DNA of 64,000 nucleotides. It comes from Methylomonas paludis. Lineage in GTDB: Bacteria; Pseudomonadota; Gammaproteobacteria; Methylococcales; Methylomonadaceae. Below the pieces are notes generated by a model, which saw only the letters and a program-made list of their open reading frames with translations, searched no databases and was not told the DNA's origin. The first letter of the stretch is position 1. Each line of letters starts with the position of its first letter. The translations under genes and the position numbers were made by a program. Positions 9,864 to 19,320 of this stretch are shown here, piece after piece. The stretch is from the NCBI RefSeq assembly GCF_018734325.1, contig NZ_CP073754.1, positions 2,356,001 through 2,420,000 of the forward strand, given 5' to 3'.

Positions 9864-10700
9864 TTAAACCGCTCTCAACTTTTTGCGACCGCAAGCAAGC
9901 ATTCCGGCCAGCGCTGAACCGAACAAATAAACTGCGCCAGGTACTGGCACTGCAGAAATACTGAGTTGATAAGTCGATGCCAGGGTCTTACTGCTATCCG
10001 CTCCGCCGACATAAATTGCGTAAAAACCCTGCGCCAAATTCTGGAACACCAGATCAGCCGAATTACTGGTAGTGCCGCCAGCCACAGTACCGGAGAAATA
10101 AGTATTGTCTGCAGCCACCTGATTAACTCCTGCATTGATGACTTCTCCCCAGGAACCACTAGCATGAGCAATACCGGTATTGACATAAGCCAGGGTTTCC
10201 AACAAATTGCCGCCACCTGCAGCATTAACTGAAGGATCGGTTGCCCAAACGGTACCGGCACTGCCGAGTTGACCAACTGAATTAAACACATGCGGGGCAT
10301 TGCCCACGGCACTAAGCTCACCGGGCGCCGTCGTTCCACCATTAAAAGCACTATTGCCGCTAGCCCATACCGTAAAAGCCACACTGGCATTGCCGGTTAA
10401 TACAGTGGCATTAATATCTACGGTTTGATTAGCCGCTGTGACATCAAAGGTAAACCACTTACCGGTGTGTCCCCAGGATGAATCCAATAAGGCGGCATTG
10501 TCGGTGAATGCATTTTTGTTCAGGCCTAAGGTATTAATAGTCTGAATTTCACTATTGGCACCCAACACATTATTGCTGCCTATCCAAGCTGACAGCGCTT
10601 GAACACCAACGGCCCCAGACGCAAAAGAAGTGCTGCTGACTACCGATAATACGGTTCCTGCCAGTATTGAATTAATAGCAGTTTTTAATTTCAAACTCAT
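9864..10700 (-). CDS. PEP-CTERM exosortase-sorted protein
   Basis: A 278-residue exported protein. The signal peptide is SILAGTVLSVVSSTSFA. The C-terminal sorting signal is VPVPGAVYLFGSALAGML followed by the basic tail GRKKLRAV, a standard PEP-CTERM arrangement. The central part is Gly/Ala/Ser/Thr/Asn-rich and probably all beta. An AATNQTVDINATV-type stretch resembles carbohydrate-binding or extracellular matrix domains only in composition. It lies upstream of the two di-haem peroxidases on the same strand, separated by 277 nt, so it may have its own terminator. No enzymatic motif is seen. Confidence 0.8.
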   Translation of the reverse strand: MSLKLKTAINSILAGTVLSVVSSTSFASGAVGVQALSAWIGSNNVLGANSEIQTINTLGLNKNAFTDNAALLDSSWGHTGKWFTFDVTAANQTVDINATVLTGNASVAFTVWASGNSAFNGGTTAPGELSAVGNAPHVFNSVGQLGSAGTVWATDPSVNAAGGGNLLETLAYVNTGIAHASGSWGEVINAGVNQVAADNTYFSGTVAGGTTSNSADLVFQNLAQGFYAIYVGGADSSKTLASTYQLSISAVPVPGAVYLFGSALAGMLACGRKKLRAV

Positions 10701-11663
10701 TCCTAATCTCCATTGTGCTTGCGCACCACTAAGTATTTAACGATAAACCACCTCTGATTTAGAATAATTAACACAAAAACTGGTAAGCGGCCTGTACACC
10801 GGAAACAATCGACATACAGGAAGATTAACATTGATTTGCTAGTATGTTTCACGTCAGATATGGCTCTTTTGCCGAGCAGAATACAAAATGCTTTGACCAG
10901 ATGTGGCTATGCATCATGATTTTTTGGCGGCACAACATCGTAAGCAAACAGCATGCCAATAGAAAAATTACATATCATGTATTCAGTAAAAAATATAAAT
11001 TAGTTAAATACGTTTAGCAGGCTAATTTTATATTTCTGCTTATAAAGCCTAAAAAATTAATCACATCATAATATTAAAAACCACAAGTATATTTCCTTAT
11101 TAACAACTTAATAACAAATAAAGACAATAGAAAACTAAAAATAATTTATTTTTAATTTCAATTAGTTATAAAGCATGACAAGCCAGGTATATCACTACCT
11201 AAAACCCACAGACAGATTATAAAACCATTAATCATACAGACTTTATCTAAATGAAAAACAAGGCGACAACATAGGAATAACAATACAGTAAAAACGCTAT
11301 TTCACCTCAACGACCAGAATAATTATTAAACAACGACCACAGCACGCAATCAATTTTAAAGTTAAATTTTTAAAAAAATACCTTACATCACATGGTAACT
11401 ATCACCCTGAACATTAATTAAACTGTGTTATTTAATGTCATATATAGGTTAAATCACCTATAGATAGTTCGGGTATAACCAATTTTTCTGTTTATTCTCG
11501 GCAGATTTATCGCCGATTTCCGATCAGATTTTCAGACAAACATCATGAAATAAAGGCCTTAGCACATTGCCTGCAATACTTTTAAATTGACCATGTTTCT
11601 GTTTAAGAATTTTGGCTTAATAAATGCATTGCGAAACAAAGTGTTAATTGATAGGAGAACAAG
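10701..11663. other. AT-rich gene-free intergenic region
   Basis: About 960 nt between the minus-strand PEP-CTERM gene and the plus-strand sulfotransferase. It is much more AT-rich than the genes on either side and has no ORF with family resemblance. It probably contains both divergent promoters and could bind a nucleoid protein. I could not place a -35/-10 pair with confidence. Confidence 0.4.
11653..11657 (+). promoter_or_regulatory. Shine-Dalgarno AGGAG that sets an ATT start
   Basis: AGGAG lies 6 nt before ATT at 11664, directly after an in-frame TAG (11652-11654). The reading frame from ATT encodes a complete SEC-C motif. No ATG, GTG, TTG or CTG occurs in frame between this stop and the TTG at 11856. 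Confidence 0.65.
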
Positions 11664-13298
11664 ATTATTACTCGCCCTCACCGAAATGAACCATGCCCAT
11701 GCGGCAGCGGCAAGAAATTTAAAAAATGTTGTCTAGATAGCCCGAATCATCCTCAGGTATCGGCAAGCAATGCATTTCAGACTGATTTAAACTTTGCGCA
11801 ACAAGCTGTATTTAAGCAAGACTTTGCCGGTGCAGCCGCCCACTTTCGTCGGGCGTTGAGCCGGCAAAAAAACTCAGCTCAAGCGCTCGCTGGTTTAGGC
11901 CAAAGCTTATGTCGGTTAAACCGGATCAATGAAGGCATCGTTTTTCTGCTACAAGCCGGAAAAGTACTACTTAAACAGGCAAAACTAAGCAAAGACATAA
12001 AATATGTGCTTGATCTGGCTTTTCAGTTATCACACTGGCACGCTCTGGAACCGGCCCTAGATCTGGCGCAACTGGCTTTAGCCATTGACGGTAATTCTGC
12101 CAACGCCAACCATATAATTGCCCTTTGCCTACATGGCCTGAACCGGCATACCGAAGCCTTGGCGTTTTCTGTAAGAGCTGTCGAACTGGCACCACGGGAA
12201 GCCAATGCCATTATTCTTCTGGCAGTGCTGGAGGCAAAACAAGGGGAACTCAGTCGCGCCAGACAACGCCTGGAAAATTTGCTGGCAACCGGCCAGCCGA
12301 ATATGGCCCGCGCCCACACAGAACTTGGCGTGATACTGGATAAAATAGGGGAATATGATTCGGCATTCCAACAGTTGAGTTTGGCTGGAGCGGAGAATTT
12401 AAAGTGTTCCGCAACCCAAGCACTGGACAAGACTGCGGTTTACCGTGATATCAATCTATACCAACAAGCTTATGATCCGACGTTTTTACAATCCAGCGCC
12501 AACCTTAAAGCGGATGATGGATTACCGACACCGGTTTTTATCCTGGGTTTTTATCGATCCGGTACCACGCTGATTGAACAAATTTTGGCTGCTCACCGGC
12601 AGATTATTAGTAGCGACGAGGCCCCTTTACTATCGGCCGTTCTAGCTGAATTAAGCAAATTGGGGGAACCGGGTATAACTCTGCCGGAACGCATTAAATC
12701 ACTAAGCCATACCGATATCAGCCGGTTACGCAAACTGTATTGGCAAACCGCCCAAGCCGCTTTGGGGAAACAAATCCAGCACAAGGTATTGGTTGATAAA
12801 ACCGCCCTGAATACCCTGAATATTGAACTGATCAACGCTTTGTTTCCGGAGGCCGTGGTGATATTTGCCGTACGCGATCCGCGCGATGTATGCCTAAGCT
12901 GCTTTATGCAGTCTTTCGGTTTGTCGACATTAACCATTCATTTTCTGAACTGGACAGACTGCGCCCGTTTTTATGCCTTGATCATGGCCTACTGGCTATC
13001 AATTCGTGACCAGCTGTCTCTGAACTGGATCGAACTGCGTTACGAAGATTTATTGGCCGATTTGGCAGGCCAATTCTCACCGATATTCGCTAAAATCGGT
13101 CTGGAATGGTCGGCTGAATGCGAAGAGTTTTATCTTAAGTCTCAGCGCAAAATCATTAAAACCCCCAGTTTTTCTCAGGTAACCCAACCTTTGTATCATT
13201 CCTCAGCATATCGCTGGCGGCACTATCAAAAGCATTTTGCTGCCATTCTGCCCATACTTGAACCTTTCATCAAAGCTTATGACTATCAACCCAGCTAA
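11664..13298 (+). CDS. SEC-C motif / TPR sulfotransferase (ATT start)
   Basis: A protein of ~544 residues if read from ATT 11664. It starts with a zinc-binding SEC-C motif, [14 protein letters not shown], with Cys at 11, 13, 22 and 23. TPR-like helices follow (about 45-260), then a PAPS-dependent sulfotransferase domain. That domain has [19 protein letters not shown] near residue 290 (5'-phosphosulfate loop) and [14 protein letters not shown] near 400 (3'-phosphate-binding strand). The family moves sulfate from PAPS to a carbohydrate, tyrosine or other acceptor; this acceptor is unknown. A TTG at 11856 would remove the SEC-C motif and lacks a ribosome site, whereas ATT has AGGAG 6 nt upstream. 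The APS kinase gene begins inside its 3' end, supporting a PAPS-linked operon. A frameshift or base error upstream is the alternative to ATT. Confidence 0.85.
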   Translation: MITRPHRNEPCPCGSGKKFKKCCLDSPNHPQVSASNAFQTDLNFAQQAVFKQDFAGAAAHFRRALSRQKNSAQALAGLGQSLCRLNRINEGIVFLLQAGKVLLKQAKLSKDIKYVLDLAFQLSHWHALEPALDLAQLALAIDGNSANANHIIALCLHGLNRHTEALAFSVRAVELAPREANAIILLAVLEAKQGELSRARQRLENLLATGQPNMARAHTELGVILDKIGEYDSAFQQLSLAGAENLKCSATQALDKTAVYRDINLYQQAYDPTFLQSSANLKADDGLPTPVFILGFYRSGTTLIEQILAAHRQIISSDEAPLLSAVLAELSKLGEPGITLPERIKSLSHTDISRLRKLYWQTAQAALGKQIQHKVLVDKTALNTLNIELINALFPEAVVIFAVRDPRDVCLSCFMQSFGLSTLTIHFLNWTDCARFYALIMAYWLSIRDQLSLNWIELRYEDLLADLAGQFSPIFAKIGLEWSAECEEFYLKSQRKIIKTPSFSQVTQPLYHSSAYRWRHYQKHFAAILPILEPFIKAYDYQPS

Positions 13299-13926
13299 TT
13301 TAAGCATGGCATTACCAACCATAAGCGCATCGGCAAACACTGCATGGCATCACGCCACCGTCACTCGTGGCTGCCGACAACTGCTTAATGGTCATCCAGC
13401 GGTTATTTTATGGTTCACCGGTTTATCCGGAGCCGGCAAATCCACACTGGCTCATGCACTTGAAGAACGCTTGCATTGCCAAGGCTACCGCACTTTTGTG
13501 CTGGATGGTGATAATGTACGCCAAGGCTTGTGTGGTGATTTGGGGTTTAGCGATCAAGACCGCCGGGAAAACATCCGGCGCATCGCCGAGCTGTCCAAAT
13601 TAATGCTGGAAGCCGGCCTTATTACCCTCACCGCCTTTATTTCTCCGTTCCTGGCAGAACGAAAACTGGCCAGACAGTTAGTTCAGCCTGGGGATTTTAT
13701 CGAAATCTATTGTCGATGCGCACTTGATGTTTGCGAACAACGCGATGTAAAAGGCCTGTATCAAAAAGCTCGTAACGGTGAGATTTTAAAGTTCACCGGC
13801 ATTTCTTCACCTTACGAGGCTCCGATTAATCCAGAGTTGGTATTGGAAACTGACAGGCTGGATCTAGGGGAATGTGTTGAGCAAATCATGGTGCTGCTGA
13901 AACGCAAGGGCATAGTGAGCGATTGA
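13279..13926 (+). CDS. cysC: Adenylylsulfate (APS) kinase
   Basis: A 215-residue kinase that phosphorylates APS at the 3' position to make PAPS. The P-loop GLSGAGKST is at residues 48-56. [10 protein letters not shown] (APS-binding DGDNVR) follows, then [14 protein letters not shown], the ISPF segment and [17 protein letters not shown], all typical of CysC. The start at 13279 overlaps the sulfotransferase by 20 nt; ATG 13306 is an alternative that loses nothing conserved. There is no cysDN or sat nearby, so APS must be made elsewhere. Its position between a sulfotransferase and a DHH phosphoesterase suggests PAPS for sulfation rather than for cysteine synthesis. Confidence 0.95.
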   Translation: MTINPANLSMALPTISASANTAWHHATVTRGCRQLLNGHPAVILWFTGLSGAGKSTLAHALEERLHCQGYRTFVLDGDNVRQGLCGDLGFSDQDRRENIRRIAELSKLMLEAGLITLTAFISPFLAERKLARQLVQPGDFIEIYCRCALDVCEQRDVKGLYQKARNGEILKFTGISSPYEAPINPELVLETDRLDLGECVEQIMVLLKRKGIVSD

Positions 13927-14885
13927 TGGCTTATTTCGACATCTTTAATGGCGATGCCGACGGCATTTGCGCCCTGATCCAATTGCGTCAGGCATTTCCG
14001 CGCAAAGCCCAACTGATTACCGGCTGCAAACGTGATATTGAATTATTGCAACGAGTGCCTGGCGGCGCGGGAGATCAACTCAGCGTCCTGGATATTGCGC
14101 TACCGAAAAATCGTCCGGCGCTGATGGATCTGCTGGACAAGCAAGCTGAAATATTTTATGTCGATCATCATGCGCCGGGTGAGATACCGCATCATGCCGG
14201 ATTCAGCCCTATTATCAACACCGATGCCAATATCTGCACCAGCTTACTTATCAACCAGTATGTCCGACAGTGTTGGATAGGCTGGGCAGTGACCGGGGCG
14301 TTTGGCGACAATCTTATCGACAGCGCCATCAGTGCTGCCCAGCCGCTGGGATTAACTGACCGACAGCTCGTGCAACTCCAGCAATTAGGGATATACATTA
14401 ACTATAATGCCTACGGCGAAAGTCTGGCCGATTTGCATATGGCTCCGGATCATTTGTATCAGTTGCTGACTGGCTATGCTTCGCCGCTGGATTTTATTGC
14501 CGACAATCCAGGGGTTTTCAATCTATTGCAAAGTGCTTACCAGGAAGATATGGCTCTCACCCAAACTATTAAACCTGAGTATCAAACCGGGCGTATTGCT
14601 GTTTATATTCTGCCGGATCAGAAATGGGCCAGAAGGGTTAATGGCGTTTGGGGTAATCAGTTGGCCAATCAATATCCAGACAGAGCGCACGCCGTTATTA
14701 GCCATAATCAGCGCGGTGGTTATCAGATTAGTGTGCGGGCACCGTTAAGCAATAGAACCGGTGCTGATGCCGTTTGTGCGGGATTTGCTGAAGGCGGTGG
14801 CCGCCAAGCCGCTGCCGGGATCAATCATTTGGAAAGACATCGCCTGGATGAGTTGATACAGGCTTTGGAATTGGCTTACGGTTAG
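13926..14885 (+). CDS. DHH-family phosphoesterase
   Basis: A 319-residue DHH/DHHA1-type protein with the metal-binding motifs NGDADG (8-13) and VDHH (79-82), a mid-protein GAFGDN and the C-terminal substrate-binding GGGRQAAAG. Relatives such as NrnA and RecJ-like enzymes hydrolyse oligoribonucleotides or 3'-phosphoadenosine 5'-phosphate (pAp), or are exonucleases. The ATG overlaps the cysC stop as TGATG, so translation is coupled. Next to a sulfotransferase and APS kinase, removal of the inhibitory by-product pAp is an attractive role, but this is inference; oligonucleotide hydrolysis cannot be excluded. Confidence 0.85.
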   Translation: MAYFDIFNGDADGICALIQLRQAFPRKAQLITGCKRDIELLQRVPGGAGDQLSVLDIALPKNRPALMDLLDKQAEIFYVDHHAPGEIPHHAGFSPIINTDANICTSLLINQYVRQCWIGWAVTGAFGDNLIDSAISAAQPLGLTDRQLVQLQQLGIYINYNAYGESLADLHMAPDHLYQLLTGYASPLDFIADNPGVFNLLQSAYQEDMALTQTIKPEYQTGRIAVYILPDQKWARRVNGVWGNQLANQYPDRAHAVISHNQRGGYQISVRAPLSNRTGADAVCAGFAEGGGRQAAAGINHLERHRLDELIQALELAYG

Positions 14886-15179
14886 AAATTGCGACGATAA
14901 GCAACTGAACATACGCCAAAATTTCAAAAAACCCGGGAAAAAACAGCATAAATTACAGCTGATCGACACTTAATAATCAAAATTAAATAGTTTTCATAAC
15001 ATAATGATAACTATATATTTACCTAAACCGAATCACATTTAACTGCACAAAAAGGATTAAAAACGTTAGGTATCACAATAAGTGGTTGCTATGATAAGCG
15101 CAATTACCAGCAGGGTAATATGTTTATTCAATGTTCAGGCCGTAAAAAGCTCAAAATAGTTGGTTAGGTAGCATACACC

Positions 15180-15941
15180 ATGACTTATTGTATTGTTGTA
15201 TCAGTCAAGGAAGGCTTAGTTTTAACATCGGATTCCAGGACGAATGCCGGCATAGACAACGTGAGCATTCACCGAAAAATGCACGCACTGCCCACTCATA
15301 CCAATCGCACCATCGTGCTGTTGAGTGCCGGCAATCTGGCGACCACTCAAGCGGTGGTGGATCAGCTGGCGCGTGACATGAAGGAAAATGCCGCCGTTAA
15401 TCTGAACACTGTCGCCAGTTTGGCAGAAGCAGCGGAATATCTGGGTCAGATCAGCGTCTGTAAACAGAATCGCCATACTAATGCCAATGCCGGTCAAAAT
15501 GGCTTTTTCCCAGCGGCCACTTTTATATTGGCCGGCCAGATTGCCCCCGCCGCTCATGGTGCTTATCTGATTTATCCGGAAGGTAATTTTATTACCACTT
15601 CTAGCCATACCCCCTATCTGCAAATCGGCGAAATCAAGTACGGGAAGCCGGTTCTGGATCGATTTCTAAAAGTCGACACCAGCCTGCACGAAGCCGGACG
15701 CTGCTGCCTGATCTCAATGGATTCCACGATGCGCAGCAATGTCAGCGTTGGCGCACCGGTAGACCTATTAATCTACCGCAAAGACAGTTATCATCTGCAG
15801 GAATATTACTGCTTTCAGGAAGATGATGATTATCTGCTTCAGTTACGCCGACTTTGGCATGAAAAACTCAAGGAAAGCTTTGCAGCGCTGCCGCACATTG
15901 GCAATAATGAAATGCACACATTACCCTACTATCAGGATTAA
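15180..15941 (+). CDS. Anbu proteasome-like peptidase, copy 2
   Basis: A 253-residue Anbu-type N-terminal-nucleophile protease. It begins MTYCIVV, so Thr1 is exposed after Met removal; Asp17 lies in TSDSR and Lys32 in HRKM. Family blocks LLSAGNLATTQAV, AGQIAPA, GNFITTS, IGEIKYGKPVLDR and SMDSTMRSNVSVG are present. It is the most divergent of the three copies in the window. It opens a run of same-strand genes (ATP-grasp, alpha-E, Anbu copy 3, transglutaminase/GS-like, HPPD-like). A 138-nt gap before the ATP-grasp gene leaves room for a second promoter. Anbu forms open-ring or helical assemblies in studied bacteria; its substrates are unknown. Confidence 0.9.
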   Translation: MTYCIVVSVKEGLVLTSDSRTNAGIDNVSIHRKMHALPTHTNRTIVLLSAGNLATTQAVVDQLARDMKENAAVNLNTVASLAEAAEYLGQISVCKQNRHTNANAGQNGFFPAATFILAGQIAPAAHGAYLIYPEGNFITTSSHTPYLQIGEIKYGKPVLDRFLKVDTSLHEAGRCCLISMDSTMRSNVSVGAPVDLLIYRKDSYHLQEYYCFQEDDDYLLQLRRLWHEKLKESFAALPHIGNNEMHTLPYYQD

Positions 15942-16079
15942 CCAGACGAGCGAGCGCACCATTAAAGCACTAATGCACCCCATAACTACCCAAATTAGTG
16001 CAAACAACGCTCAACCTAGTCCAAATTCTGCCAAAAACGGTTCAAATACCTATGGCATATCTCTTGCTGGACTAACTAT

Positions 16080-17507
16080 ATGAATACACAGCCTACCCCA
16101 AAATACTTTAACGAAATGCTCACCAATAGTGGTGATGTGCGGGATATTTACCAGCAGTATATGCAATGGCAACAGGGCCTGCCCAACAGCACGCTGGAGC
16201 GAAAAAGTGCAGAAGCAGAATTGCTGTTCCGACGCATGGGCATTACTTTTGCCGTATATGGCGAAGCGGATGGAGCCGAACGGCTGATTCCGTTTGACAT
16301 TGTGCCGCGTATCTTTGGTGCGGCCGAATGGCAGCGTCTGGAGCTAGGTATTAAACAGCGAGTCAAAGCCCTAAACGCGTTTCTGCATGATATTTATCAC
16401 GAGCAAAATATCATCAAAGCCGGCATCATCAGCGCCCATCAGGTGCTGGACAATGCCATGTATCGACCGGAAATGCAGGGCGTAGACCTGCCTAATCAGG
16501 TTTATGCCCACATTGCCGGCATAGACTTGGTCAGAGTTTCCGAAAACGAGTTTTATGTTCTGGAAGACAATCTGCGCACGCCATCCGGTGTTTCTTATAT
16601 GCTGGAAAACCGCAAGGCCATGATGCGCTTATTCCCGGAATTGTTTGCCAATCACACTGTGGAGCCGGTGGAACACTATCCGCAAATGCTGCTGGATACC
16701 TTGCGTGAGGCGGCGCCAGCTTATGTATCTGACCCTGTCATTGTGGTTATGACCCCAGGCGCTTATAACAGCGCCTACTTTGAACATGCTTTTCTGGCCA
16801 GTCAGATGGGCGTGGAACTGGTGGAAGGTCAGGATTTATTTGTGCATCAGCAAAAAGTCTATATGCACACCACGGAAGGCCCGCAACAAGTCCATGTTAT
16901 CTACCGCCGGGTTGATGACGATTATCTCGACCCGCTGGCGTTCCGCCCCGATTCCACCTTAGGCGTACGCGGCCTGCTGGATGCTTATTGCAGCGGTAAC
17001 GTGGTATTGGCCAATGGCGTGGGTACTGGGGTTGCCGACGACAAATCCACTTATTTGCATGTTCCGGATATGATCCGGTTTTATCTGGATGAACAACCCC
17101 TGCTATCCAATGTGCCAACCTGGCGCTTAAGTGATAAAGACGACCTGAAATATGTGCTGGCCAATCTGCCGGAACTGGTGGTCAAAGAAGTACAAGGCTC
17201 CGGCGGCTACGGCATGCTGGTTGGCCCAACCAGCTCAAAAGCTGAAATAGAGGCATACCGGCAACGCATTCTCTCCGAACCAGCCAATTTTATTGCTCAG
17301 CCTACCCTTGCCTTATCAACCTGCCCTACTCTGGTCGAATCCGGGGTAGCGCCGCGCCATGTCGATTTACGGCCATTTGTGTTATCCGGCAAAGAAGTGC
17401 GTTTAGTCCCCGGCGGTTTGACCCGGGTAGCCCTCAGCGAAGGTTCGCTGGTGGTTAACTCATCACAGGGTGGCGGCACAAAAGACACTTGGGTACTGGA
17501 GGACTAA
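16080..17507 (+). CDS. Circularly permuted ATP-grasp amide ligase-like protein
   Basis: A 475-residue protein of the circularly permuted ATP-grasp family (DUF404/DUF407 region). Recognisable blocks are FRRMGITFAVYGEADGAERLIPFD (split around residue 55), GIDLVRVSENEFYVLEDNLR, TPSGVSYMLENR, VMTPGAYNSAYFEH, IYRRVDDDYLDP, ANGVGTGVADDK, VVKEVQGSGGYGMLVGP and PRHVDLRPFVLSG. ATP-grasp enzymes join a carboxylate to an amine through an acyl phosphate. The family is predicted to make a peptide or amide tag together with its alpha-E, transglutaminase and Anbu neighbours. The next gene starts 2 nt after its stop, so the two are surely co-translated. Product unknown. Confidence 0.92.
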   Translation: MNTQPTPKYFNEMLTNSGDVRDIYQQYMQWQQGLPNSTLERKSAEAELLFRRMGITFAVYGEADGAERLIPFDIVPRIFGAAEWQRLELGIKQRVKALNAFLHDIYHEQNIIKAGIISAHQVLDNAMYRPEMQGVDLPNQVYAHIAGIDLVRVSENEFYVLEDNLRTPSGVSYMLENRKAMMRLFPELFANHTVEPVEHYPQMLLDTLREAAPAYVSDPVIVVMTPGAYNSAYFEHAFLASQMGVELVEGQDLFVHQQKVYMHTTEGPQQVHVIYRRVDDDYLDPLAFRPDSTLGVRGLLDAYCSGNVVLANGVGTGVADDKSTYLHVPDMIRFYLDEQPLLSNVPTWRLSDKDDLKYVLANLPELVVKEVQGSGGYGMLVGPTSSKAEIEAYRQRILSEPANFIAQPTLALSTCPTLVESGVAPRHVDLRPFVLSGKEVRLVPGGLTRVALSEGSLVVNSSQGGGTKDTWVLED

Positions 17508-17509
17508 AA

Positions 17510-18514
17510 ATGCTTTCTAGAACTGCCGACAATTTATTCTGGATGGCGCGTCATATCGAACGCGCCGAAAATACCGCCCGGGTTTTGGATGTTGCCCACC
17601 GTACATCTTTACTCCCCCTGGACATAGAAGGCCCCGAAGCCTATTTATGGTATGCCCCCTTAAACATTACCGGTTGTGCCAACGGTTACGAACTTAAACA
17701 CGGTTTAGCGCGGGGCAGCACAGTAAACCGCTATTTGGCATTAGACCCGGAAAACCCGGCCAGTATTTATAACTGCCTGCGCCTGGCCCGCGAAAATGCC
17801 AGAGCCGCACGGGGGGCCATTACCTCGGAGATGTGGGAAGTGATCAATGCCACCTGGCTGGAACTTAACCGAGTTTCACGCGATCTGGATAACGAAAGAT
17901 TCACCGACTTCTTCGACTGGGTAAAAGACCGTTCTCATCTGTTTCGCGGCGTAACTTTGGGTACCATCATCAAAGATATCGCCTTAAGCTTCATCAAACT
18001 CGGCACATTTTTGGAACGGGCAGACAACACTGCCCGCATATTAGATGTAAAATATCATATTCTGTTTTCCGAGAATAATTCGGTGATGAGTGCAGCCGAC
18101 TTCTATCAATGGGGAGCTTTGCTCAAATCGGTCAGTGCTTTTGAAGCTTACCGCAAAATTTATCGGGATGTGATTACGCCTATTAAAGTAGCGGAAATCA
18201 TGATATTACGTGATGATATGCCGCGCTCTCTGCATAACTGCATGAACGAAGTCGAGGCCGCCATCATAGACATAAACGGTTCATCCGGCCGTGAAGCCCG
18301 GCGCCGAGCGGGAGAAATCCATGCCGCCCTGCATTTTGGCCGGATAGAAGATGTGTTTGAACAAGGCCTGCATGATTATCTGACCGATTTTCTAAATGAT
18401 GCCAGCCTGTTGGGCCAGGAAATTCGTGATGCTTATTTATCCAGACGTGATTACATTATCTCTGCTCCGATAAAAAAACAGTCACAAACCCAGCAGATCG
18501 CTTTTGTTAATTAA
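17510..18514 (+). CDS. Alpha-E domain protein (DUF403)
   Basis: A 334-residue, largely alpha-helical protein starting MLSRTADNLFWMARHIERAE, the signature N-terminus of the alpha-E family. A second family block, FIKLGTFLERADNTARILD, lies near residue 165. The ATG at 17510 has GGAGG 8-12 nt upstream and sits 2 nt after the ATP-grasp stop. The family is almost always found with the circularly permuted ATP-grasp protein and is proposed to be its partner. It has no recognised catalytic residues. The Anbu copy 3 gene follows after 7 nt. Confidence 0.93.
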   Translation: MLSRTADNLFWMARHIERAENTARVLDVAHRTSLLPLDIEGPEAYLWYAPLNITGCANGYELKHGLARGSTVNRYLALDPENPASIYNCLRLARENARAARGAITSEMWEVINATWLELNRVSRDLDNERFTDFFDWVKDRSHLFRGVTLGTIIKDIALSFIKLGTFLERADNTARILDVKYHILFSENNSVMSAADFYQWGALLKSVSAFEAYRKIYRDVITPIKVAEIMILRDDMPRSLHNCMNEVEAAIIDINGSSGREARRRAGEIHAALHFGRIEDVFEQGLHDYLTDFLNDASLLGQEIRDAYLSRRDYIISAPIKKQSQTQQIAFVN

Positions 18515-18521
18515 AATCCTT

Positions 18522-19286
18522 ATGACATATTGTGTTGCCCTAAAACTGAATGCCGGCATGGTGTTTGCGTCCGACTCCCGCACCAATGCCGGCATAGACC
18601 AAATTTCCAGCTTCAAAAAAATGCGCACTTTTGTAAATGCGGGAGACAGAGCCATCGTGATTTTAAGCTCGGGCAATCTCTCCATTACCCAAAATGCCGT
18701 TAACCGTCTGGAACATTATGGCCGTAATCCAGCAGTGCGTAATGTATGGAATGCCGAATCACTGTTCGACGTTGCCCAGTTACTCGGCGAATGCTTGCGC
18801 GAAGTTCGCGAACATGATGGCCAATTTCTGCAACAAAGTAATGTGGACTGCAACGCCAATTTTATTGTCGGCGGCCAGATTCAGAATGAGCGCCAGCGCC
18901 TGTTTCTGGTTTATAGCGAAGGCAACTTCATTGAAGCCAGCGACGAAACCCCGTATTTTCAAACCGGCGAAACCAAATACGGCAAGCCGATTATCGATCG
19001 TGTGATAAAACCGGATACCGCTTTAATTGATGCGGTGAAATGCATTCTGGTATCCTTTGACTCTACGATGCGCAGTAACCTGTCAGTTGGCCTGCCTATC
19101 GACTTGGCCTGCTACAAACATTCCAGTTTTTGCCTGGATTTACAGCAACATATTACTCAGGATGACCCCTATTTTTCCCAGATCAGTCGACGCTGGAGTG
19201 AAGGCTTACGCGGTGTGTTTGCCTCTTTACCCAATCCCGACTGGCTAACCGAAATTCATGACTCAGATCCTATTCCGCCGAGTTAA
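18522..19286 (+). CDS. Anbu proteasome-like peptidase, copy 3
   Basis: 254 residues starting MTYCVALKLNAG. This places Thr1, Asp17 (ASDSR) and Lys32 (FKKM) as in active Anbu proteins. A start six codons earlier would bury the Thr and is rejected. Other blocks are ILSSGNLSITQNAV, GGQIQNERQRLFLVY, GNFIEASDETPYFQTGETKY and SFDSTMRSNLSVGLPIDL. Copy 1 (715-1440) shares many of these exactly and is its nearest relative here. The gene is embedded between alpha-E (7 nt) and the transglutaminase/GS-like gene (34 nt), the classic Anbu context. Likely role: degrading or trimming the product of the amidoligase operon. Confidence 0.92.
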   Translation: MTYCVALKLNAGMVFASDSRTNAGIDQISSFKKMRTFVNAGDRAIVILSSGNLSITQNAVNRLEHYGRNPAVRNVWNAESLFDVAQLLGECLREVREHDGQFLQQSNVDCNANFIVGGQIQNERQRLFLVYSEGNFIEASDETPYFQTGETKYGKPIIDRVIKPDTALIDAVKCILVSFDSTMRSNLSVGLPIDLACYKHSSFCLDLQQHITQDDPYFSQISRRWSEGLRGVFASLPNPDWLTEIHDSDPIPPS

Positions 19287-19320
19287 CCATTGAATCAGTA
19301 ACACAGCAGAGCCGCCAGCC

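Noticed and set aside
10701..11650. tRNA or small RNA in the AT-rich gap
   Set aside because: No GGTTCGAATCC-type T-loop or stable cloverleaf was seen.
16080..17507. Glutathione synthetase
   Set aside because: It has ATP-grasp features, but the order of blocks is that of the circularly permuted DUF404/407 family next to alpha-E.
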